NCBI RefSeq assembly: GCF_042682745.1
Contig: NZ_JBHUIO010000002.1
Span: forward strand, 992,001-1,056,000
Direction: 5' to 3'
DNA from: Tumebacillus_A lipolyticus
Lineage (GTDB): Bacteria; Bacillota; Bacilli; Tumebacillales; Tumebacillaceae
Length of the DNA stretch: 64,000 bases
Shown here: positions 31,132 to 42,900 of the stretch, piece after piece
How positions within the stretch are numbered: the first letter of the stretch is position 1
Layout: every line of letters starts with the position of its first letter
The notes under the pieces: model-generated
Databases searched by the model: none
What the model was told of the DNA's origin: nothing
What the model saw: only the letters and a program-made list of their open reading frames with translations
Made by a program: the position numbers and the translations under genes

Positions 31132-31811
31132 TTTCTTTTCACCTCAAAAGGTATCCGGTTGTACTAGCATTCCTTTCATCTGTAGAGAATATCACAGATG
31201 GAAACGTTTCAACAATTTGTTAACACAGTGATCGTGCAGTTCCCTATCGCTTTGCCTTAGGCAATAGTACCATGAAACATCAGGATGTATTACATTATTT
31301 TTCCCAAGCCCAAACGGATCGACAAGCGATCAGGAATAGAGACGATCTCGCGCTCCATATGCATAATCAAACCTCTAGGAGCAAAGGAGGGATTCCTGTA
31401 GGTCGCATCGATCTAACTGGCAGCGTTCACCTGCTCGATCTGCTGTTGGAAAACCAGATCGCACGCTGCGCAGCAAACCAGCTCAAACGTCGCATAGCGG
31501 TAAAAAGGTCGTACATCGTTCGCATCGCAGATCAGTAAGCGCGCCATACATGCGCTTAGATCCTAATGGCACCTACGGCTGGCTGGAACAGTACGAATCG
31601 ATCTTAGACGAGCATCCTCATCTGGTCGAATGGGAGGAATCATGAGAAATGAAAAAACCTCTGTTCCCGGCTCGAGGGTAGGACAGAGGTTTTTTCGTAT
31701 GTTTCTTTACTGTTGTATTGATGTAATTAGACAGAAGTAGATAAATTCCTTTTCGACATCTCTGGTAATTTTTGAGGAATCCACACTTTATTGTCAAAGG
31801 AATCGATCAGA
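31132..31811. other. Region without a confident gene; possible short ORFs
   Basis: No clear gene is visible in this 680-base stretch. Near 31180-31215 (minus strand) TTGTTG-N18-TATTCT could be the yqeG promoter. Two short frames look protein-like but compete on opposite strands. A minus-strand 44-residue frame at 31413-31547 begins MARLLICDANDVRPFYR and contains CCAAC. A plus-strand 31-residue frame at 31550-31645 begins MRLDPNGTYGWLEQYES and ends just before a terminator. Neither has a good ribosome binding site. Confidence 0.5.
31652..31688. terminator. Bidirectional terminator
   Basis: AAAAACCTCTGT.CC and GGACAGAGGTTTTT pair with one bulge and a 13-base loop, with A and T runs on both sides. 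It can end the NlpC/P60 transcript (minus) or a short plus-strand RNA. Confidence 0.8.
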
Positions 31812-32489
31812 TTAGAGGTATGAACGTGCGCCGATATAGCGCGCGCCCCAATAGCCGCCACTTAGCGTGTCCACCTTCACTCCGTACGTCGAGTCGGCCG
31901 AGATAAACTGACCATTGCCGAGATAGATCCCGACATGAGTCGCCCCTGGGCCATACGTGGAGAAAAAGACCAGATCGCCCGCTTTGGGAGAGGTCGTCTG
32001 CGTGCCGCCTTTGTACATATCGGTGGAGATGCGCGGCAGATGCACGCCTTGCTGTGCCATCACATAGGAGACATATCCAGAGCAGTCAAAGCCGCTCGGC
32101 GTGTTGCCCGCCCATTTGTAAGGCACTCCCACATATTTCATCGCAGTCTCGACCACCTGAGGGGTGGCGGGACGGAGCTTCGCCGCCGCTTGGTCGATCA
32201 GCGGACCGGTCGTGGCACCGACCTTACCATTTTGCTCCAATCCGTGAGCAGCCTGAAATTTCTTGACTGCAGTCGCCGTGATCTCCCCATAGTAGCCGGT
32301 GTTTTCCGGATAGGAGAAGTATCCGAGCAGTCGCAGATCCTGTTGAAGCTTCGTCACATTCGAACCGGTGGAGCCGATCACGAGCATATGATCCCCATAC
32401 GCATCCGGCGCCGCTTGAACTGCAGACGCCGCCACTGGAGACGCGATCATGATCATCGCAAGCATGCAAACTCTCAGCTGACGTTTCAT
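31812..32489 (-). CDS. Secreted NlpC/P60 D,L-endopeptidase with PG-binding domain
   Basis: This 225-residue cell-wall hydrolase has a signal peptide (residues 1-26, MKRQLRVCMLAMIMIASP then an Ala-rich cleavage region). A peptidoglycan_binding_1 domain follows (about 38-95, GSTGSNVTKLQQDLRLLGYF). The C-terminal NlpC/P60 domain (about 105-225) has the catalytic Cys in SGFDCSGYVSYV, the His in GATHVGIYLGNGQFI and a later polar residue. It would cut D-Glu-meso-DAP bonds in peptide stems. The start follows GGGAGGT by 11 bases. It is controlled by a c-di-AMP riboswitch, typical for such hydrolases. Confidence 0.93.
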   Translation of the reverse strand: MKRQLRVCMLAMIMIASPVAASAVQAAPDAYGDHMLVIGSTGSNVTKLQQDLRLLGYFSYPENTGYYGEITATAVKKFQAAHGLEQNGKVGATTGPLIDQAAAKLRPATPQVVETAMKYVGVPYKWAGNTPSGFDCSGYVSYVMAQQGVHLPRISTDMYKGGTQTTSPKAGDLVFFSTYGPGATHVGIYLGNGQFISADSTYGVKVDTLSGGYWGARYIGARSYL

Positions 32490-32500
32490 AAAATGATTGA

Positions 32501-32600
32501 CCTCCCGCAAGGCCTCCGAGGTTAGTTGACGGGTTCGGGTCGAGAGCAACCCTCCGCCAGATGGCGGTTCACCCCAAAATTCTAAAATATCCCCCGTACT
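32501..32600 (-). promoter_or_regulatory. c-di-AMP (ydaO/yuaA) riboswitch
   Basis: The minus-strand RNA carries conserved ydaO elements: GGGGGATATT, GGGGTGAACCGCC, GGCGGAGGG, CCCGAACCCGTCAACTAACC and TCGGAGGCCTTGCGG, in the known order. The last part abuts the GGGAGGT ribosome binding site, so c-di-AMP binding would repress expression of the cell-wall hydrolase. Identity is by motif recognition. Confidence 0.92.
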
Positions 32601-32638
32601 GAAAATTTTTCAGATTCGGCCAAAACTCAACAAAAAAA

Positions 32639-32667
32639 ATTCTATCATACGAATTGTCAGATTTCAA
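32639..32667 (-). promoter_or_regulatory. SigA promoter of the riboswitch-NlpC/P60 gene
   Basis: TTGAAA (32662-32667) and TAGAAT (32639-32644) are separated by 17 bases on the minus strand, about 35 bases before the riboswitch. Confidence 0.8.
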
Positions 32668-32724
32668 TAAAAACAAGAGTGTCATCTCTGACAAAACTGT
32701 GATCATGTCTCTGTTTGACACCGA

Positions 32725-33531
32725 TCAGCGAGCGGTCGCCGCATAGAGCAGTCGCCCGATGTCCCCCATCAGCTGATGCGCGTCTTTGCGCTCGGCGATC
32801 TCTTTGCCAAAGACGGAGACGGCAAACGTATTGCGCGGGAAATAAAGCAATCCCATATCATGGTCGGTGCCGTTGATCCAGCCGGTCTTATGCGCACACT
32901 CCCAGAGCGGTAGTTCACCGATCGGCCCATCCTGTGTCGGCAGTTGGCTGGGCAGACCTTCGTTATGCTTTTGCATCTTCATGATCTTGATCATCTCCGA
33001 ACAGGCTCGCCAGGAGACCACTTTTCCGGTTGCGATCAGCTTCAACAGCTCGGTCATCTCGCGAGGAGTGATCGTGTTGTAATGTTCAACCTTTGCCGGA
33101 ATCACCGAAAGCTTGTTATAAAAGCGGCTGTTTTGCAGCCCCCACTCGGCCATCGCCGCCTGAATCGCCTCCGTGCCGATCTGATCGATCAGAACGTTGG
33201 TCGCCGTGTTGTCGCTGTCGATGATCATCAGCACCGTGTAATCATAGATCGGCAGTTGCAGGCCGGGGCTTACGTTTTGCAAAAGACCTGAGCCTGGCAC
33301 CATGTCTTCCGCCCGCAAAGCAAGCGTATCGGAAAAGCTGAATTTGCCTTTCGCAACCTGATCGAATACGGCCGCCATGATCGGTACTTTGATGATGCTC
33401 GCCGCGTAAAACCACTCATCCGCTTGCGATTGAAACTCGCTTTGCGATTCGAAATGATAGATCGACACCCCGTACGTTCCCTTCGCGTCATCGATCATCT
33501 TTTGCAACGCAGGCTGTAATTCTGTCAGCAT
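32725..33531 (-). CDS. Class A beta-lactamase-like serine hydrolase, no signal peptide
   Basis: This 268-residue protein of the serine beta-lactamase-like fold has all three active-site elements. SxxK is ASIIKVPIMA near residue 47, SDN is IIDSDNTATNVLI near 105 and KTG is AHKTGWINGTDHD near 210. A Glu corresponding to class A Glu166 is not obvious to me. The N-terminus (MLTELQPALQKMIDDAKGTY) lacks a signal peptide, so the protein is probably cytoplasmic unless exported otherwise. It could be an esterase or peptidase rather than a resistance enzyme. The start at 33531 follows GGAGTGAAGG; a GTG at 33540 is possible. Confidence 0.85.
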   Translation of the reverse strand: MLTELQPALQKMIDDAKGTYGVSIYHFESQSEFQSQADEWFYAASIIKVPIMAAVFDQVAKGKFSFSDTLALRAEDMVPGSGLLQNVSPGLQLPIYDYTVLMIIDSDNTATNVLIDQIGTEAIQAAMAEWGLQNSRFYNKLSVIPAKVEHYNTITPREMTELLKLIATGKVVSWRACSEMIKIMKMQKHNEGLPSQLPTQDGPIGELPLWECAHKTGWINGTDHDMGLLYFPRNTFAVSVFGKEIAERKDAHQLMGDIGRLLYAATAR

Positions 33532-33593
33532 TTCCTTCACTCCTCTCCCCTTTTCCTTTCGGCAGCGGAGCGACTTCATCCTGCTTTTGGTCG

Positions 33594-33619
33594 ATCGGTC
33601 GCTTTTTGACCGATTTTTG
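33594..33619 (+). terminator. Terminator-like hairpin upstream of the yjfB-like gene
   Basis: ATCGGTC / GACCGAT with a 7-base loop is followed by TTTTT on the plus strand. No gene precedes it on that strand, so it may act as a leader attenuator or be fortuitous. Confidence 0.4.
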
Positions 33620-33673
33620 ACTAGAGTTCATATGATTCTGTCGATTATACTTATTTCATTGGAGGTGTTTTGC

Positions 33674-33829
33674 ATGGAAGTTTCCAGCGTCTCACAAGCG
33701 GTCAATCTGTGGGCTCTGAAACAGGCGATGAACATGGGCCAGTCCCAAGCTCCCGCCCAGCTGCAGATCGTCAACCAACTGGCATCCCTCGACCCGATGC
33801 GCGGTCAGATGATCGACATTCGGGTCTGA
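33674..33829 (+). CDS. YjfB-family small protein (putative motility protein)
   Basis: This 51-residue protein resembles the YjfB family: a short Ser/Gln-rich N-terminal half (MEVSSVSQAVNLWALKQAMN) and the ending MRGQMIDIRV, where family members end with IDIK or similar. YjfB in B. subtilis is thought to belong to the SigD motility regulon; I cannot find a clear SigD promoter here. The ATG follows GGAGGTG by 8 bases. It converges with the NRPS operon. Confidence 0.72.
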   Translation: MEVSSVSQAVNLWALKQAMNMGQSQAPAQLQIVNQLASLDPMRGQMIDIRV

Positions 33830-33834
33830 CAGCA

Positions 33835-33880
33835 GCAGAAAGCCTGTCGCTCTTCAGGAGCGACAGGCTTTCTGCGTTTT
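33835..33880 (+). terminator. Terminator of the yjfB-like gene
   Basis: A stem of about 18 bp (GCAGAAAGCCTGTCGCTC with its complement) closes a 5-base loop and is followed by GTTTT. It may also stop the converging NRPS transcript. Confidence 0.85.
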
Positions 33881-33955
33881 CGATACCCTACCATTTGAAA
33901 AGGTGTATTCAGACGAGGGGAGTACCCGTATGTCCAGGTTCTCCCACCGCCGACT

Positions 33956-36900
33956 CTAAGATCTGTTCCTCTGTAGAAGCTCTGCGATGTGCTGCACCTG
34001 AGGAGCGCGAATGATCGAATGGTGCGTCGCTCGCACCTCAACCGTTCCGATGTTTGTCAAAACTGCTTCCCACCCGTTGTGCTCCCGCCGCTCTCGACTC
34101 ATAGAACTGTCTGCCCGAAACAGCATGACCGGTCTGTCATACCCTTTCGGACTGTACCTGCGCAGGGCGCGAAGGTTGGCACGGAAGACGGCGATCCAAG
34201 GTTTGATCTGCTCCAGCTTATATTCGGCTGGGATCAACTCCAACTCGGCGAGCTGTTCAAGAAGGAATCGCAAGCGTTCGCCCTCCGTTTGTAACATGTT
34301 GTATTGAGCGAGCTTCTCAGAGGAAATCTGTTTGCCGTATCGACTCGCAAGATCGTGTGCAAACATGGCGAGCTCATCCATTTCTGACTTATCTTCTCGC
34401 AACTGCGAATCGATCAAGATCACCGACTCCACCTCTTCACCTGCCTGTTCGAGCTGCCTTGCCATCTCGATGGCGACAACCCCGCCGAACGACCACCCGC
34501 CAACACAGTACGGACCGTATGGTTGCACCTCCTGCATCGCTTGCACATATCGAGCGGCGAAATCTTCTACCCGATCGAGCGGTTCACATTCTCCCTCCAA
34601 ACCGGGAGATTGGAACGCATAGACAGGCTGGTCGTCGCCAAGCGCTTTCGCCAATTCGAGGTAGCAGATCGCATGTCCGCCGATCGGATGGACGAAGAAA
34701 ATCGGCGTGCGCGCGCCGCTTGCTCGAAGCGTCAGCAAAGGTGTCACTCGATTGGGTGACTCTCCTTTTCGCAACAGAGAGGCGAGCTGTTCGATCGTTC
34801 CGCTCCGGATCAGGTCGGTCAGCGATAGTCTCTGCTCCAACCGCACTTCGATCTCCCTGAGCATCTGCAGCGCTAACAGCGAATGTCCGCCAAGCTCGAA
34901 AAAGTTATCGGCCACCCCGATGTTCGACCTTCCAAGCACAGCTTCCCAAATGCGAACCAGCTGCATCTCCAAGCGGTCGCGCGGAGCCCCATCCTGCTCC
35001 TCGCGCTTCACCTCGGCAGTCGGAGTCGGCAGCGCTTTGTGATCGATCTTGCCGTTTGAGGTGAGCGGGATCTCCTCCAGCCAGACGAAGTCGGAAGGAA
35101 TCATATACTCGGTGAGGAAACGCTTGAGAAACGCCCTGATCTCCCGCACTGCCACCCGCTTCTCGCTCGCCACCAGATAGGCGACCAAACGGTGGTTCCT
35201 AAGCCCTTCCTCGCGGACGACCACCAGCGCCTCTCGCACCGCCGGGTGCTGATACAACGTCGCTTCCACCTCACCGGGCTCGATCCGAAACCCTCTGATC
35301 TTCACTTGACTGTCGATCCGCCCGACATATTCGATCACACCGTCCGCTCGGAAGCGTGCCAAGTCTCCCGTTCGGTACATCCGCGCATTCGCCTCCGCTC
35401 GGAACGGATCGGGCAGGAAGCGCTCCCTCTGAAGCTCCTCTCGATTTCGATAACCTTTGGCGACACCCTGACCGCCGATGTAGATCTCGCCGATCACGCC
35501 GATCGGCACCGGCTCTTGCCGCCCGTCGAGGATGTACATCGCCATGTTGGCGATCGGGCGCCCGATCGGAATCGCGCCGCCTCGCCCCTCTTCGTCCACC
35601 TCGTGCACGCAGCAGCCGACGACCGTCTCCGTCGGGCCGTACTCGTTGATCAGCATCGTCTTCGAAGCCCGCTCCTGCCACGGGGCGATATGCTCCGGCA
35701 TCAGCGCTTCGCCGCCGATGACCAGCACGCGCACCAGCCCCTGTAGCTCCTCACCTTCTAGCTCTCGGTTCAACAGCTGCAGGTGGGCAGGCGTCAATTT
35801 CACCAATGAGAAATCCTGTCTCGTCAACAGCAGCTCGCCAAGCGCTCCCGCCCCGTTCGACTCCTGTGGCGTGAACACCACTTTCTTGCCCGTCAACAGC
35901 GGGGGGAACAAAGAGGTGATCGGCATGTCAAACGCGACGGACGAATGCACGATCGACCCCACCCCTTCCTGCAGTCGATAGGCGTCGACCGCCCACAGCA
36001 GGTAGTTTGTCAAACCGCGATGCTCGATCATCGTCCCTTTTGGCTGTCCGGTCGATCCGGACGTGTAGATCAGGTAGGCGAGGCTCAACAGATCGGCAGA
36101 GCGCGCCAAGTTGTCCGCGCGCTGCCTTGCGATCGCTTCCGCCTGCTCGTCCAGCACGATCTGCTGCAGCGCGCTCACCTGCATTCGATCGCGCAGAGAG
36201 GAGGTCGTCAACACCAGCATCGCGCCCGCATCCTGCAACATGAAGGACATCCGCTCCGGAGGTGTCGAAGGATCGAGCGGCAAGTAGGCGCCGCCCGCCT
36301 TGAACACCGCTAAGAAAGCGGCCATCATCTCAAGCGATCGATCGAGGTAGATGCAGACGATCGCATCCGGTCCGACACCGTAGCTCTTCAGCAGATGCGC
36401 CAACCGATTGGCTTGCTCATTTAGCTCGCGGTAGGTCCAGCTCACCGCGCCCAGTTCGACCGCCACCGCATCGGGTGTCTTTTCCACCTGCGCTTCAAAC
36501 AGGTGGTGAAAAGGTGCTGCGCCATCATGAACCAGTCTCGTATCGTTCCAGTCGAGGAGCAGACTCGCTCGTTCGCGATCACTGAGCAACGAATACTCGG
36601 CGATCGATCGTTCCGGGTTGCGCACGATCTCGTGCAACAGGTTGCAGAAATGGTCTGCCATTCGATAAATGGTGCTCGTCTCGAACAGATCGGTGTTGTA
36701 TTCAAACGTCGCCGCGAGCTCGTCGCGCTCCTCTTGCACAAACAGCGTCAAGTCAAATTTGGCTGTGCCAAACGATACGTCGAGCGGTTCGATCAAAAGC
36801 TCTTCCAGCTCCACCATCTGCGTCGCATAGTTTTGCAGGACAAGCATCGCTTGAAACAGCGGCGTTCTGCTCGTATCGCGGTTGGGCTGCAGCTCTTCGA

Positions 36901-39900
36901 CCAGCTTCTCAAAAGGCACATCTTGGTTCGCGTACGCCTCAAGCGCGATCTCCCGCACTCGCCGAAGCACCTCGTTGAACGTCGGCGCTCCCGACAGATC
37001 GACTCTCATCGCCAGCGTGTTGAGAAAACAGCCGATCAGCCCTTCCGTCTCTTGTTGTTGGCGACCTGCGATCGGAGTGCCGACCACCACATCCTCCTGC
37101 CCCGTATAGCGGAAGAGCAGCGTTTGAAACGCCCCGAGCAATGTCATGAACAGGGAAACACCGCTTTCGTTGCTCAAGCGATTCATTCCCATTGTCAACT
37201 CCTTCGACAGCACAAAGCGCATCACCGCCCCCCGTTGCGTCTGCACCGTCGGGCGCGGATGATCGGTCGGCAACTGCAAGGCCGGCACCTCGCCGCCCAA
37301 GCGCTTTTTCCAATAGGCGAGTTGCTCCTGCAAGGTGTCGTGGCGCATCCACCGCCTCTGCCAGACAGCATAATCTGCATATTGCAACGGAAGCGGTGCG
37401 AGCGGTGACACCATGCCTGCCGCAAACGATCTGTACAGCCGGCTCAGCTCATCGAGAAAAATGCCCATCGACCAGCCATCGGAGATGATATGGTGCATGT
37501 TGACGATCAGCACATGCTCCTCATCTGCAAGCTTGATCAACCTCCCTCTGAGAAGCGGTCCCTGCTCCAGATCGAACGGGCGGTTTGCCTCCTCGGAAAA
37601 CAGGCGAGCCACCTCCGCTTCCCCATCTGGCAGATCGCACAGGTCGTGCAGGGGTAACGATGTGTGAAAATGCCCTTCTGTCACCACCTGCACCACCACA
37701 TCCTCGCGTTCTGCAAACACGGTGCGGAGCACTTCATGCCGCGAGACGATCTCTCCAATCGCTCGCTCCAACTCGCCCTCCCTCAGCGATCCTTTAAGGC
37801 GCACGGCAAACGGCATGCTGTATGCCGTCCGATCGCCGACGATTCGGTCGAGCACCCAGAGGCGCTGCTGAGCAAAGGAGAGCGGCAACGGCTCCTCGCG
37901 CGACGCACAGGTGATCGCAGGCAGGCTTGGGTGCCCCTCACGCTCTTGCAGTTGCTCTACCTGCGCTGCCAGCGAAGCGACAGTCGGTGCTTCAAAGAGC
38001 AGTTTCAGTGGTACCTGCACGCCAAACGAACGACCGATCCGCGAAGCGACCTGTGTCGCCAACAGCGAATGACCCCCCAGTTCAAAAAAGTTGTCTTCAG
38101 CACCCACTTGGTCGGCGCGAAGAACTTCTGACCATATCTGCGCGATTCTCACTTCTGACGAAGTGCGCGGCAGTTTGTACACCCGCTCCAGCTGCTGGCC
38201 GAAATCTGGCGCAGGAAGTTGGCCGACATCCAGCTTGAGGCTCGGCGTAAGCGGCATGCGCTTGAGCATCACGCATGCGGACGGCACCATGTGATCTGGA
38301 AGCTTTTGTTGAAGGAACGACTTCCACTCTTTTCGCAAGTCGGTCGCATCCTGTTTTGCCACAAGATAAGCGATCAACCGTGGATCTCCCGGCACATCTT
38401 CGCGCAAGAGCACCGCCGCCTGACTGACGCCCGGATGTTCGAGGAGAGCCGCTTCAATCTCACCGAGCTCAATCCGTATCCCGCGCAGTTTTACCTGATG
38501 ATCGGAGCGACCAACATATTCGATCAGGCCATCTTCACGATAGCGTACCAAGTCGCCCGTCCTGTACAACCGCGCCTGCGAATCAAGCTGAAAGGGGTCG
38601 GGAATAAATTTCTCTTCTGTCAGGTCAGGACGATTCCAATACCCTCTCGCCACACCCGCTCCTCCGATGTGCAACTCGCCGACCACGCCAAACGGAACGG
38701 GACGGGATTTGCGATCGAGCACATAGGCGAACACATTTTGAATCGGACGACCGATCGGAACAAATCCTCGCGCGTCATCCTTCTCACAAGCCCAAGCGGT
38801 CGCGTTGATCGTCGTCTCTGTCGGCCCGTAACGGTTGACCAAATTTGCAGAGAGACGTCGGAAAAAGCGTTGCTGAACTTCATCGCTGAGCTTTTCACCC
38901 CCGCTGAACACCAGACGAAGTGTAGAACAGCGCTCGATGTCCGGCTCTTCGAGAAACAGAGTGAGGACAGAAGGCACAAAATGCATCACGCTGATCTGCT
39001 CTTCGACGACCAGTTGGGTGAGATAAGAGACATCCCGATGGCCGTCCGGTCGGGCGATGACCAGACGCGCCCCTTTCGTCAGCGGCCAGAAAATCTCAAA
39101 GACAGATGCGTCAAACGAGATCGGAGCTTTGTGCAACACGGTGTCCTGCTCTGTCAATCGGTACACATCTCGCGACAGGAGTTCGTTGACCACCGAACGG
39201 TGTTCGATCATCACGCCCTTCGGCCGCCCTGTCGAGCCTGACGTATACATCAGATAGGCCAATCGGTCAGGAGAGGAGAACCGCTCTAACTGCGCGTGCG
39301 GATGTTGTCCGATTCGCGCCTCTTCCTGATCGAGACAAAGCACCGAATGGACGAAGCGCGGCAGCCGCTCCGCAAGTGGAGCGGTGGTCAGCAACATGTG
39401 GGGATTGGCATCCTCTAACATATCGGCAAGCCGAGCGGACGGATAGGATGGGTCGAGTGGCAGGTAGGCTGCCCCCGCCTTCCAAACCCCGAGCATCGCA
39501 GAGATCAGTTCGACAGATCGCTCCAAACAGAGCGCCACCACGCTCTCCTTGCTGACCCCGCTCGACCGGAGTTCAAATGCCAGCCGATTGGCCCGCTCCT
39601 CCAGCTCGCGATAGGTGACAGATCGCCCTTCAAACGTGATCGCCACCGCATCAGGCGTGCGGATCACTTGCTCTTCAAACAGCTCGTGCACACAGAGAGC
39701 GGGCAACTCCGATCGCGATCCGCTCCCCGCCCTGAGCAGTTTCTGTCGCTCTTCCTCTGAAAGCAACGGCAATTCGGACAACGGGCACTCAGGAGCGGCA
39801 GCGATCCCTTGCAACAGATTTTGAAAATGACCGATCATGCGGCAGATCGTCGAGGCGTCAAAAAGATCGGTGTTATATTGGAAACTACCGGACACGACCT

Positions 39901-42900
39901 CTCCTCGCTCCTCAAGAGAGAGGGTTAGATCAAACTTGGCGGTGCTGATCTGCGGCGGCGTCGATTCCGCATGCAATCCGACGAGGCTCAGCTCATGCAT
40001 CGGTTGACTTTGAAGCAGGAACATCACTTGGAAGAATGGCGCTCTGCTCAAATCCCGCTCCGGCTGTAGCTCCTGCACCAGCATCTCAAATGGCACATCT
40101 TGATGCTCGTACGCTTCGAGTGCCGTTTTCCGAACTCTCTCGATCAGCTCAAGAAAGGAAGGATCTCCAGACAGGTCGTTGCGCATGACCAGCGTGTTGA
40201 CAAAAAAGCCGATCAAATTTTCGATCTCTCGACGCTGCCGTCCCGCGATTGACGTTCCGACCGAGATGTCTTCGTCGCCTGAATAGCGGGACAGGAGAAT
40301 ATTGAATGCGGCCAGCAACGTCATGAACAGGGTGGCACCCAAACGATGGCTGAGCGATCGGAGCGACTCGCTCACCTCGTTCGACAGCTCAAAGCGTTCT
40401 GTTGCTCCCAAGTGACGATTTTGAGCTGGGCGAGGGCGATCGGTCGGCAATCGAAGCACCGTCCGTTCTCCACCAAGCTGCTCTTTCCAATAGTCCAACT
40501 GCGCTTGCAATACGTCACCCGTCAGCCAGTTGCGCTGCCAGACCGCATAATCGGCATATTGGATCGCAAGCTCCGGCAACGGCGAGGGCAAGCCAGCCCT
40601 GTACGCTTCATAGAGTGCAGCAAACTCTTGGATGAACACGCCCATCGACCAGCCGTCGGAGACGATGTGGTGCATGTTCAGGAGCAACACATGATCGTCC
40701 TGATTCAATCTCAACAGGGTAAAGCGCACCAGGGGACCTTCCTGCAGATCGAACGGACGCACCGCTTCCGCCTGCATGTGTCGTCTCATCTCAAGCTCCT
40801 GCTGTTTCGCAGAGAGCCCGCCTATTTCGAGGATCGGCAAAGGTTGCCATACAGGCTCTGCGATCACCTGCATCGGCTGGTCGTCCACCTCGGCAAACGT
40901 CGTGCGCAAGATCTCATGTCGCCTGATGATCTCGCTTAGGCTTCGCTCCATCTCCGCCTGTTGCAAAGCGCCTTTCAACCGCACCGCAAACGGCATGTTG
41001 TAGACGGCAGTGTCTGGCAGCAGTCGGTCGACTACCCACAGGCGCTGTTGGGCGAAAGAGAGAGGGACTGGTTTCCCTCGATCAATCTGCGTGATCGGCG
41101 TCGCCACAGCTCGCCCTTCGCTTCGTTTCATCTGCTCGACACGTATAGCCAACTCTTCTGCGCTCGATGTTTCAAAGAGCGCCCGCAACTGAATCTCCAC
41201 GCCGCATTCTGACTGCAGGCGGGAAACAACCTGCGTCGCCAAAAGCGAATGTCCGCCCAGATCGAAGAAATTGTCCTGCATGCTGATCTGCGGCACTCGC
41301 AGCACGTCCGCCCAGATCGAGGCGATCTTCTCTTCAAGCTCTGTGCGCGGCGCGATGTAATGAGCGTCTGCTCCCATCTGCAAATCATCCGGTATGGGGA
41401 GCCTGCGCCGATCCACCTTTCCATTTGGGTTCAGCGGCAGTTCATCCAGTTGAACGAAGGCGGACGGGATCATGTAGTCGGGCAACCGCTCCTTGAGGAA
41501 TGCGCGAATCTCGCTCCGCTCCACCTCCGCCTGCTCCTGCACCACCAGATAGGCGACCAGTCGCTTGTCCCCCGGCACATCTTCCCGCACCATCGCACAG
41601 CTGTCCTGCACCGCCGGGTGCTGACCGATCATCGTTTCGATCTCCCCGAGCTCGATGCGGAACCCACGGATCTTCACTTGGCTGTCGATCCGTCCGAGGA
41701 AGTCGATCGTTGCATCCGGCAGATAGCGCACCAGATCGCCCGACTGGTACAGGCGCTCTCCTTCTGCAAAGGGGCTTTCGATAAACGTCTTGGCGGTCAG
41801 CTCCGGCTGGTTGAGGTACTCGCGGGCAAGTCCCGCCCCCCCGATGTACAGCTCGCCTGCCACCCCGATCGGAACGGGTTGCAGATGACGATCCAGCACG
41901 TAGACGGTCGTGTTTGAGATCGGTCGGCCGATCGGCACAGAACCTTCGAGATCGCTCGCAGACGTCACTTGATAGCATGTGGTGAACGTCGTGTTCTCCG
42001 TCGGCCCATACCCGTTGATCAAGCGGCAGTTCGGCCAGCGCTCGGCCACCTTTTTCACGTGCGTCACCGACAGCACATCCCCGCCAGCGAGCAGTTGACG
42101 GACACCCCCCAAGTCGTCCAGATGCTCGTCCACCATCTGGTGGAACAGCCCGGCTGTCAGCCACAGCGTGCTGACCTGATGCTCGCAGATCACATCGCGC
42201 AGCTCCGACAGCGACAGTTGCCCCGCTGGGCAGAGAACAAGGCGGGCGCCGTTTAGCAGACTGCCCCAGATCTCAAACGTCGAGAGGTCGAAAGCGACCG
42301 GCGCGAATTGCAGGAACACTTCGTCGGGTGAAAAGCTTACATAGTCGGTCTCCTTCACCAAGCGGACGACGCCGCGATGCGGCACACAGACACCCTTCGG
42401 CCGTCCGGTCGAGCCGGACGTGTAGAGCACGTAGGCCAAGTGGTCGAGCGTGATCGCACAGGTCGGCTCCGTTACGCTCTCTGCTCCGATCCGCTCTGCA
42501 TCGCGGTCGAAGAGCACCACGTGCGCAGGGTGGGGCGGCAGTTGCTCCGCAAACTCCTGGTTGGTCAACAGCGTGTGAATGTTCGCGTCTTCCAACTGAT
42601 AGAGAATCCGCTCCACCGGGTCGTTCTGGTTGATCGGGACATAGACGCCACCCGCCTTCAAGATGGCCAGCAGACCGATGATCAGGGAAAGCGACCGCTC
42701 GGTGGTGATGCCGACAAACGTCTCCGCACCCACGCCCTGTTGCTGCAGATAGTGGGCGAGCTGGTTGGCGTGGGCGTTCAGCTCGCGATAGGTCATCTGC
42801 TGCTCTTTGTAAACGACCGCCACCACGTCTGGCGTGCGCGCCGCCTGCTGCTCAAACAGCTGATGCAAACAGAGCGAGTCTGGCAAGGGCACCTCCGTCC

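Noticed and set aside
31272..31538. Plus-strand frame of 88 codons in the gap before the NlpC/P60 gene
   Set aside because: It has no ribosome binding site, an unremarkable composition, and overlaps a more protein-like minus-strand frame.
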